A stretch of 64,000 nucleotides of DNA, taken from Adineta steineri (Eukaryota > Rotifera > Eurotatoria > Adinetida > Adinetidae). The stretch covers positions 620,251 through 684,250 of the forward strand of contig CAJNOI010000035.1 in the NCBI GenBank assembly GCA_905250115.1, read 5' to 3'. Below are positions 25,489-35,600 of this stretch, piece by piece. Numbering within the stretch: position 1 is the first letter of the stretch; every line of letters starts with the position of its first letter. The position numbers were made by a program, and so were the translations under genes. Under the pieces are notes generated by a model. That model saw nothing but the letters and a program-made list of their open reading frames with translations. It had not been told where the DNA came from and did no database searches.

Positions 25489-26019
25489 CTGTAAAAGAAT
25501 AGAAAGAAAAACAGAATAAATATGGTGATCAATGGCGTAGCCAGGGAGATGGGGCAAATGGGCAATTGCTCATTTCATTTTAGCGTTTGCCTATCGTAAT
25601 ATTGCACTAGTAAGCCGTTGCCTACTGAACATTTATTCTTTTGCAATTGCTGTACTTATTTTTAGATTATTTAATAAAACCCTTTTCCTTCCGTCTACCT
25701 CATTAAATTTTTATGTAAACTCAATGAAAATAATCGTATTTCTTTTTTTCTTGCTAAAAAAAACTGTTTTGTAAAAAAAGGAATCGATTATTTTCAAGAT
25801 AAGAAAATTGTTTCACATCGTCTGATATAATTTCAAAGACTGCAGCATCATTTGATAATTTAGTTTTATATCTGTGTTTTCTTCTTTTGAGCATGCTTTA
25901 GATTGGCCCACAGCTCACTAACGTTAGCAGAGAGTGATCAAGCCTTAAGTTCCTCATTCCCTTATTGAATCTCTATGTCCTGACATCTGACAGAGTCTTT
26001 CTAGTCAGTTTCTAGCATC
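25489..26019. other. Spacer between paralogues B and C
   Basis: Contains a hAT-like end relic at about 25530-25546 (ATGGCGTAGCCAGGG) with no clear partner end. The missing first exon of paralogue B may lie here, but I cannot identify it. Confidence 0.45.
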
Positions 26020-27459
26020 CTAGTTACAAGACGTACCATTATTAGTTTCATATGGTACAACTTCGGATAATGATGATAACAATCGGTTGAAAGTTTTAAC
26101 TTGTTTTCTTAAGAATTTCACTGTCGGTAATATTACGATCATAAGAACTGTTACGATTCCACCAATAAATGAAATAACAGTCGTAATAATAAAAAGAATA
26201 TCAAACTGATGAGTATAAGTATATGTGCAAGTTAATGGATTGCATGCATTGAAATAATGTCCATAAGATGAGTTTAGCTGCCAAAAATCCACCATTAATT
26301 GTTTGGCTAAATCATTAATGGTTGGAAGAAATGGAGCAGAAGAAGGTATTGCTAAAGGCGTTGCATTAAATGGAGAAAGTGAATCATTTAAATATGTGTT
26401 CAGTTTCGATAAACAACTTTCATTATATAAGCATGAAAGATTTGATAGAAAAACAGAACCAAGTATGAAAGGACTTACAAATACACCTGGAACTTCAAAT
26501 TGTGATTCTGCTACATATTGGTGCCCCCACAACAAATCAGATGATGATGTCTCATTGAGAAGTTTCTTTAAGTAAATACCTGTTGTTGTACCACAGTATA
26601 CAGTGGTTTCATGTATACAATTTTCATTTGTTGTATATAGTTGACTTATCCAATCTGGACTAAAGTAAATGTTCTGGTATACATAAAGTAATAAATTCCA
26701 ATTTGTTTCTAATCGATTGATGACGAAAACACTAACTCCTCCTATTAATAGAACTGAGTCAAGTGTAATTATAAAATCATTTGCACTTGTAGCTATAAAT
26801 TGATCACGAGTTGCATTTATATTAGCTAAAAATATATCTTCTGAAATGGTGTTTTCTGTAAGTAAAGTTGTAGAATAGAATGAAACTAATTCATCATCAA
26901 TTGTTTGTTTAGCTAATACACAAAGTGTACGTAACATAGCAAAAAATCCATAAGCTGAATGACGAAAATCCTGATAAAAATGATATTGTGTTTCAAGTAA
27001 TAAACGATAATTAACATAATTGAGCCATTCATCACTAACAAAATCACTTGAGCAGACTTGATTGAAAGTCGGTGTAAATGATGATATAAATTTGTTGTAT
27101 TCATTAGAAACACTTGTACATGCACATAATAATGTATTTGAATATTTTTCTTCTAATTGTTTATAATCAGATAAAAAAGGTTGTTTAACAACTACCGTTT
27201 TTGTTATAGGAGTTAAGGATGAATAGAGAAAGAGTGCAATAATTGATATTGTAAACAGGATAAGAAAAATAATTGTCGATATTTTCTGATTTTTGATATC
27301 TTCTTCATTTGTTTTATCATTATCTTGAAATAAATTGATGCGTTTAATTTTAGTTTTAAATTCGAAGAACCAGTGCGACGGCATTGAAAGAATGATCCTA
27401 TCTAATACAAAAAAACTCTTCTTGAAAATACTTTCTTTTTTTTTAACTGACGATAACAA
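26020..27459 (-). CDS. Two-TM Cys-rich surface protein, paralogue C (single-exon)
   Basis: The most complete member: one open frame of 479 codons. N-terminal basic region (FKTKIKRINLF matches the sibling juxtamembrane segment), TM1 (IIFLILFTISIIALFLYSS), the stem TKTVVVKQPFLSDY, CACTS and NQVCSSDFVSDEW blocks, several N-glycosylation sites, VPGVFVSPF, CLYNESCLS, CNPLTC and TM2 (ILFIITTVISFIGGIVTVL). The introns found in paralogues A and B at the PG/FVGCY block are not needed here; an in-frame stretch between GTATTTAC and TTTGAAG before VPGV could still be a retained short intron. The first ATG is at 27459; the ATG at 27384 (MPSHWFFEF) is an alternative start. Confidence 0.8.
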   Translation of the reverse strand: MLSSVKKKESIFKKSFFVLDRIILSMPSHWFFEFKTKIKRINLFQDNDKTNEEDIKNQKISTIIFLILFTISIIALFLYSSLTPITKTVVVKQPFLSDYKQLEEKYSNTLLCACTSVSNEYNKFISSFTPTFNQVCSSDFVSDEWLNYVNYRLLLETQYHFYQDFRHSAYGFFAMLRTLCVLAKQTIDDELVSFYSTTLLTENTISEDIFLANINATRDQFIATSANDFIITLDSVLLIGGVSVFVINRLETNWNLLLYVYQNIYFSPDWISQLYTTNENCIHETTVYCGTTTGIYLKKLLNETSSSDLLWGHQYVAESQFEVPGVFVSPFILGSVFLSNLSCLYNESCLSKLNTYLNDSLSPFNATPLAIPSSAPFLPTINDLAKQLMVDFWQLNSSYGHYFNACNPLTCTYTYTHQFDILFIITTVISFIGGIVTVLMIVILPTVKFLRKQVKTFNRLLSSLSEVVPYETNNGTSCN

Positions 27460-30400
27460 CGAAACAAAATGCTCAAGTTATATGCTATTTATTTTACTTA
27501 AAACAAAACTTTTTTTTTCTTTCGTGTTCGTATTCTATAGCTTTTCTGATCATTATAATGAAATAAGTTGATGCATCTTGGGTGGATGCGACAAACTAAA
27601 GAAATACCTACGCCAACTGCCGCATCTGCACGCCCACTCACTCGCAAGATCCTTACAATCGTATTTAAAGAAGAGACAGGATGGAGTTAAAATTCAATCA
27701 TTTATCTTTGCGGAAATATTTGAAAAGAAACTGCTGTAATGATTTTTCCATGTCTCGTGAATAAAGAGAAGTTCATTGGATTTATATTTCTGTAGAAAAG
27801 AAACAAAAAAGAAATATACATACTATTTATTATTCAATGAGAATATCAATGCTAGGATGTCCAATAAAAGGTGCGATTTGATCGATGAATGATAAGCTAA
27901 AATTGATATTAAACAAATTATGTGTTACTATATGATTATACCATATGATAATTAAATAAAATTTAGGAAAACGTTCGTGAATAGTATAAATGTTATATCA
28001 ATTAAGTTTAATTGATCACATGGGTGTGCGTATTTATTAGATGAATAACTAATAAATATAATACTCATTCTCCTGATATATAATGTCTTCTTTTTTTTCA
28101 ATTTTTGGAAAAAGTTATCTGTATCTACTTGGAGTACGATGAAACACCGATGTCCTTGCAAAAGAAACTAATACATACCAAAAAACTGTTCTTATCGTTG
28201 AATGTTATCATTCGAAAAGAGCCTTCTTTTTCAAACTGACAACAAATAACTCAACTATCATATCCTTTTTATACACATCGTAAGAGAGTGTTTATTAAAA
28301 ACAGAAAACAAAAAAAGAATTATTTTTCTCAGGGTAAGGTCTATTTTGATTCGTGGAAATGACTTTAAATTATATTTTTTAGCTTTCTGTTTCCTTAGAG
28401 ATGTATTTCTTTTCTGAAGTATTATAAAAAAAAAAGTAATGAAATATAAAATATATCATATCATGTTAATTAGTTTTTTTCAAATTAGGTTTCTGTTATT
28501 AACAAATGCGCAATTTCATATTTGATGAATAATTTTTTTAAGACTTGAAGTGAACGGATATGCAAACTTGGTAAGAAGAATACTTGTGAAAAAGTTTTAT
28601 CACATAGTTTCCAAAAGAAGCGAATGAGAATAGAAAAAATGTTTTAAGTACATCGAACATTAAAATGTCAAACTTGTAACTAACATGACCCATCTTCATA
28701 CTGAAACTGTATCAATTAGAAAAACAGCTATTTGACGAGATCAGATATTATCCCTACCAGTAAGATTCATTTGACCTAGATTTATTCGAATTCTATACAT
28801 ATAAAACTCGAGTTTTACATTTTAAAATTAATTTTTGTGTATTTTAGGATGAGGATGATAGTGATATGTTAATTTTCCATACAATTTATAGGGAAAAGTA
28901 TCGAAGATGTCATGAGCAATGTTCGTTTATGCTTTATAAATAACAATGAAAAATAATTTTGTAAAAATAGTACATATAAAAAACTAGTTCACAAAATCAC
29001 ACAGATTTATGGAAGATAAAAATATCGATCTGTAGAAGTACTTCTATAATAAATATAACAGTATTTTGTTGTATTGTACAAAACTTGTCCTTATTCAAAG
29101 AGGGAAATAATTATTTTCAATACAAATGTAATAATGAATTACTTCAGTTTAATGAGAAAAATATACACTGAAGAAAGAAAATATTAAATTCAAGATCTCG
29201 CATGAAGAAGCTGAAGTTGTTCACGTATAATCGAGAAATTGCGTAGAATATTTATTTCAGATAGAACAATAGCTAAATTTTTGTATAGTTTATAGACAGA
29301 TATACACAAGGAAGAATTGGTCGTTTCTAAGCTATGAAGAATGATTAAAAGTGTTTTTATAGTGTGAATAATTACAAAAAGAAACTAGTTGTTTAGCATA
29401 GTATGTATCGATTTCTGCTTAAGAAAAAATGTTGATCAGTAATATCTTTTCACCGATTGAATATACTTTTTTAATTTAGCAAGAAAAATAAAATATTAGA
29501 TAATTGTAAAGGAGAAATTTATATTTTTAAAGATACAAAACAGTGAAAAACATTCGCTATGGTGCGGGTGTGCATGGGTGTTGGCGGAGGTATAAGTATA
29601 TGATGCCTATTCTACCCACACCCAGTTTTAAAACCAAGACATAATTTCAATATTCATCAACTAACAGGGAAAAACTAGGCTGACACAATACTTATGGGTT
29701 GTCGACAAGAATGAGAGAGAAAACATAACTATCAAAAAGAGATTATTATTGATGCCGCGACTTTTTTTCCAACGTTACACTATATTCTCTTAATTCTCAC
29801 ATCTGTTATCACCAAATTTTTAGTCATTTTAGATCATAATGAAAAACTGATTCATGGATACATCAAAAGTTATCATGCGTCTTTTGAATAAAAATAGTTT
29901 TTACAATCAGTTAAGTTCGATAATTAGTATAATTGATTCAGATGGAATTGTCAATACAACGATTTGATCATGTCGAATGTTTTCGAACATTTTATTCATT
30001 TTTAGTTATTTTGCCGAAAGAACTATACACGAAAGTAACATGAACAATGATCTGCGTATTTTTTATCAGTGTTAGTGGATACAAACTGGCTACTGTTTAG
30101 GTGTCAATATAATTTTTCTTGGATTTTAGTTACTGTCTTTTGGCGTTTTTCATCATTTTTGAACGTTTTTCGAATAAAATACATAAAAAATTATTTTAAA
30201 CTTTATATCAGCGATTGAATTATACGTTTCTCATGGTATAAAAGTGTACATGCTGGGTCTGTTCAATTGCTTATTTAATTCGGTCATATATTACTAAATG
30301 TTTTTCAAGTTTTTCTGATATTTCTACATTTTGCCTTATTTTTTAAGTTTTCTATATTTTGAGATGTGTTCGAGATTATTGTACATACAAACGTATTTGA

Positions 30401-31330
30401 ATCATATATCAATGGTAGATCGAATGTTTCAGTAGGTGCTAGTAGATCTCTGTATGGGTTTTTGGATCGATCTGTCATGTTATCAGAGAAAAGTTTGCGA
30501 GAAAAAATTGTTTAGCGATGAGACTTATTCGGCTCAGAATGCAGGATATACAGTTCTGTGAGGATGTGGATGTGGGCAGGACGAGAAGACGCCCAAAGTC
30601 ACACCCTCATGAAAATTAAATATAAATCAGAGAACAGTTTCGGTCAAATCAACGAAATCGCCGTTTTTTTAGATCATTCAAAGTATTTTTCTTCGATATG
30701 TGTTTCATATTATTTGATTTTCTTCAACACATTTTGTCGTAAGAATATGCTTCAGATATTACGCAATAACCACGACTTGAAAAAAAGAAAAAAAAGATTA
30801 TCTTCACTTTTTCTAAGGTTATAAAAGAAAATGTTGATGGCTATTTCTGCTCATAAATAAGTTAGAAAACCATGTTTCTTGAAAGATGATTGAAACGCAT
30901 TTCTTCTTTTAAAAATGTTGTTTCTTGGAAGAATAACACATTTGAGAAAAGAATATTTTTTCAACTTTTTTTTATCAATAGAATAAAGTCAAAAACTAAA
31001 ATCTTGAAGAATATTTCGATTTATCCAGTGATACGTCAGAGACTCTCTTGAATATATTAGTATATTCACATCATCCTATTGCAATGAGAGAAATAATTAT
31101 TCCTCGTTTATATATTATTTCTCTGTAAAACTGGAACATAAAACATAAGTTTATTATTTGATTATAAAGAACATCGTATAACGAGATCGCCAATCTCCTA
31201 TCTCTCCGGTTTCGTTCTAAATACTATACAGAAATAGATCTTGAAATTGTGCATCTTTTTTCTAAATTTCTGCATGAATGGGTGTGGATATTGTTATTAT
31301 CTCACACTCACGCTCACACCCACATCAACC
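27460..31330. other. Gene-poor stretch with G-rich hairpins
   Basis: Nearly 4 kb without a supportable exon on either strand. It holds three GGGTGTGG-type hairpins (about 29562-29628, 30556-30612, 31275-31328). The 88-codon ORF at 30558 overlaps one hairpin and has no domain. Confidence 0.45.
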
Positions 31331-31750
31331 AACCCTAGTGGCCCCTATCAGACCTCAGTAGTCTATACTTGACCCCAGTAGTCCTTACTATACCTCAGTA
31401 GACCCTAGTACTCCTTCATAAACTCTAGTACTATGACTAGACCCTAGTACTATGACTAGACCCTGGTATTACTACTAGGCCTTGGTACTACTACTACTAA
31501 ACCTTAGTACTATTACTAGACTCTAGTACTAATACTAGACCCCAGTACTCCCTACTAGATCCTAGCACTTCTTAGTAGATCCCAATACCTCCTACTAGGC
31601 CATAGCACTACCTAGTAGACCAAAGTATTCCTTGATGGTCTCTAGTAGCCCATACTAGATCCTAGTGCTATTACTAGACTCTAGTACTCTCTACTATATC
31701 CTAGGACTCCTTACTATACCCTAGCACTCCCTAGTAGACCCTAGTACTAC
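31331..31750. repeat. CTAGTAC-type minisatellite, left part
   Basis: Degenerate tandem units of about 19-21 bp around TAGACCCTAGTACTACTAC. The same repeat resumes at 40624-40715, so the two blocks were one array before the MITE and transposon inserted. Confidence 0.85.
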
Positions 31751-31753
31751 TGC

Positions 31754-31910
31754 CAGTGGTGTAGCCAGAAATTTTCCAAGGGGATACACGCCAGTAGAAA
31801 AAAATTTCACTCTACCGATAGTTTTGTTTAATCTGTATCCCCCTTCAGGTATTTTTTTCTCCAAGGAGTGTGCCCGGGCACCCTTGGCACCCCCCCTGGC
31901 TACGCCCCTT
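31754..31910. mobile_element. hAT-like MITE
   Basis: About 157 bp with ends CAGTGGTGTAGCCAG on the left and CTGGCTACGCCCCTT on the right, the near-complementary GTAGCCAG-type termini common to non-autonomous hAT elements. No ORF. Its right end abuts the large transposon. No convincing 8-bp target duplication. Confidence 0.65.
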
Positions 31911-31959
31911 ACTACACTGAAAAAAAAAATGGTGTCCGTCGAAACCTTTAAGGTTCCGT

Positions 31960-31969
31960 NNNNNNNNNN
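31960..31969. other. Short assembly gap (10 N)
   Basis: Ten N within the left subterminal region of the transposon, just after AAGGTTCCGT. Probably an unresolved subterminal repeat. Confidence 0.99.
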
Positions 31970-32254
31970 CTGTATTCACTACGTCTTATTAGTTAAATTC
32001 TGAAGTGAATTTAATAATCTTTTTTATTGCACTCACTGTTGATTATTATTGTTAGCAATGATTGTCACAATTTTTTTAAAGAACTTGCAAATTGTTCAAA
32101 CACCATGCTGTTTGTTATTGTTTTTTCCAGCTGTCTTTTTTAAACACAAATATACATGAAATTATATGTTCTGATTAGGTTGCCTTTGATTTAGATTTTA
32201 CAAAACGCTTAAGATTTCATCTTGAATATTACTCTACTTATATTGTGACAATTC

Positions 32255-32600
32255 GGATAAAAAACTTGCTAGATTTATAGTAACAATTGTTCAATATATA
32301 AAGGTATTTCTTTTATTATCAATATAAATCTTATTTCACTTTATTTTGGTTATTCAGATCTATTTGATTTTAATTGACTGGATATATAACAACATTTGTT
32401 TTAATATATAAAGGTATTTCTTTTGTATACAAATACTAATTTTATTTTATTTTATATTAGTTATTCAAATTCTATCACATTTTATCTGACTGAATATACA
32501 ACAACACTTGTTTAATATATAAAGGTATTTCTTTTGTATATAAATACTAGTTTTATTTTTTTTTATTTTATATTAGTTATTCGATTCTATTGAATTTTAT
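32255..32600 (+). repeat. Three ~113-bp tandem copies in the transposon 5' region
   Basis: The block AATATATAAAGGTATTTCTTTT recurs at about 32288, 32403 and 32515, with conserved flanks (CAACAnTTGTT before; TTATATTAGTTATTC after). It ends just before the SAMD3-like start codon, so it lies in the promoter or 5' UTR. Confidence 0.8.
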
Positions 32601-32646
32601 CTGGTGATTCTCGATCTAAAAAATTACAAGTTTAAATAAGGTTATA

Positions 32647-35600
32647 ATGGATCCTCGTCAGTGGACTTGCTCTCAAGTAATTCAATGGTTATCTTCTTTC
32701 AATAAAAATAAACAAGTTCTTGATGTTTTTACTAGTAAGTGGTCTTATGTCTTCACACAATTCTTATTTCTGCTCGCTTTGCGTCCAAGGAAAGCCGTAC
32801 TGTAAATTCATTGATTTATTTAAGCACATACAGTATGTGCATAATGGACAATTAGATTTTAAAGTTCGCTGTGAACTTGGGCCATTATGTGGACGAATAT
32901 ATTCGACCTTTGCTGCTTACAAAGGTCATATTTATCGACAGCATGTGGATCTTCTTAATGAAGATTTATATAGAAAGGAAGTACAAATAATTACAGATAC
33001 ACATGATGATGAAACCTTATTGGCGACAAATTATGCTACACAATCAGATTTTAATATGCAAATATATGATGGAGAAAACGAAGAAGATGAGAGTGAAGAA
33101 GAAATAGAAGATGAAGATACTATATGTTGGCCGTTGCTTAAAGAAACAATAGCTCGATCGTCAGAAAAAAAAATAGATCTAGAATTCTTTGAAAAGTTTT
33201 ACATGGACTTTTTGCTTAGTCTTAGAGAAGGACATTGTTTACCGCAAAATATTATCCAAACGATCACATCTGGATTAAAATCTTTGATTGAACTAATTTA
33301 TCAGTTATTAAAAATCAAAAATCAAAAAACAACTATTAATTCAGCTATATATGATTCTATTTTATTGAGTGATGTCAATGAAGTTATCTCAAACATAACA
33401 GAAAGAATAACAGATATTACGAAAAATGAACATAGTTTCTTGAAATTATGTAAAAAATATTTTTCCTATACACCAGCTAAAGAAATAAAGTTAGAAAATC
33501 CTGATCAGATAGCTTACTATATTCCTATACAATGCAGTATTCAACAAATGTTAAAAAAACCTGATGTTTTACCTATGCTGATCAAAAATTTTAATGAAAA
33601 TGTCAGTCGTAATATTATGGATACAGATTTGATGTTCAATTTTCGTCATGGATTACTTGGGAAACAACATACAGTATTGAAAAATAAACCTGATGCATTA
33701 CTACTTCAACTCTATATAGATGATATCGGCTTGACTAACCCTATAGGTGCCAAAAAAGATACTCAAAAAGTTACTATGATATATTTTCAATTAGAAGATT
33801 TACCTGACACTATTAAATCAATCTTAAATTCAATAGGAGTTGTTGCCATGTGTCATTCTAATTATTTAACTAATAAGTTAAATAGAAAAATTTTTTTTGA
33901 TCCAATAGTTAAAGATCTAAATGCTTTGCAAATGAATGGAATTTTCATTCCAACTCTTCAGACTCATTTACATTTTGCATTTACAGTAGTAACTGGTGAT
34001 CATTTAGCGTCGAATGATATAGGAGGGTTCCAGAAAATTTTCAATACTGGAGAATTCTGTAGACATTGTCATGTAAATTATAATCAAAAACTTGTTCCTT
34101 TGAATGAAATTACTCATCGTCGTCGAATACAAGATCAACATAATAATTTTGTTCAACAAGTGACCAATTTGAATAATAATGTTACATTACATGGTGTTGT
34201 TGGTGCAAGTCCATTGGTAAATCTGATAGGTTTTCATGCTGTAACTTCTTTACCTAATGACCCTATGCACGATTTTAATGAGGGTATATAAAAAAAAAAC
34301 TTTATTATTTTTAAAAATAAAATCTTTTGTCTCTTTAGGTGTTTGTGGTCAATTAATAATGGCTATGTTGAAAGAAGCTTCAACAAAAAGACTCCTTACA
34401 TATGGTGACATTGAAAATCGATTGTTAGCGTTCGTATATGGTGATAATGATAAGCCCAACAAGCCACCAATTTTACGAAAGAAACATTTAAAAAAAGGGA
34501 AAATTGTTGGTACAGCATCGCAGAAGATGCTATTTTTTAAGTTATTCCCTATCATCTTTTATGATTTGATTGATCAATTAGAAACAAAAGAGATTTACAT
34601 ATGTTTACGAGAGATTGTGAGTTTAGTTTTTGCTTGTCCATTTCGTAAATCTTGGTTGTCATATTTACATTCATTATGTATTCGTTTTCAATGTTTAATG
34701 GTTCATCTATTACCGCACATGGTGACTCCAAAGATACACTTTGTGACTGATTATGCAAAGCAGATCGAAATGAATGGTCCAGCTATCAGACATTGGTGCA
34801 TGCGCTTTGAATCGAAGCATCAGATATTTAAACGACTTGCTGTGAAGTCTAACAATTTCAAAAATATTCTTTATACATTATCGAAACGGAATCAATTACA
34901 TCAATGTCTTCTTTTATCCTTTTCAAACTATTATACAATTGTTAATGAAGGTTATTCAGTATCTGAACGAGATTTATGCACATTACCAATTGATATTCGT
35001 AAATTATTAGAAAAAAAAATTGGTCATTTTAATAATACGATAAAAATTATGGAATATCAACGATTGAAGTTCAACCATGTTATGTTAATTAAAGGATCTA
35101 TATTTGTGGATAAGTTGATGCATGAGGAAGAGATACCCTCTTTTCTTCATCTATCATTCATATTTAAAATTAATACCACTTGGTTATTAATAGTTGAACA
35201 ACTACAAACAATCAGTTTCAATGAGTCTTTATGGTCATATGAACTTGAACATACACATTTATTTTTCATTAAAGAGCCAGATGAACTTATTTGTATTTTA
35301 CCAAAAGGGATTGACGTATATGAGATAGAAAAAAAATTTTATGTAAACGTTTTTTCGCGTCTTACTAAAGACAAACTATGTGCGTCATGAAAATAATACC
35401 CTGATAAAGATCATATAGCAGAAAAAATATCTCCCTGCATTATAAATGTAGCAATAAAAATGTGTTGCTCCTTTTATATTGTTGAGATGTTTGAATTGAT
35501 ACATTCTTTTCTTTTTTAGGCGAAGATATTGATGGTGAAACACTTTTTAATTTACCACAATCCATGATGTATGAAATAATTAAACCTATGAAAGATCGTG

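Noticed and set aside
25530..25620. Possible second hAT-like MITE
   Set aside because: Only one GGCGTAGCCAGGG end is clear; no partner end or target duplication found.
30558..30824. 88-codon plus-strand ORF
   Set aside because: Overlaps a G-rich hairpin, ends in poly-Lys/Arg from A-rich DNA, no homology recognised.
31331..31750. CRISPR-like array
   Set aside because: The repeats are short, degenerate and contiguous without unique spacers; this is a eukaryotic minisatellite.
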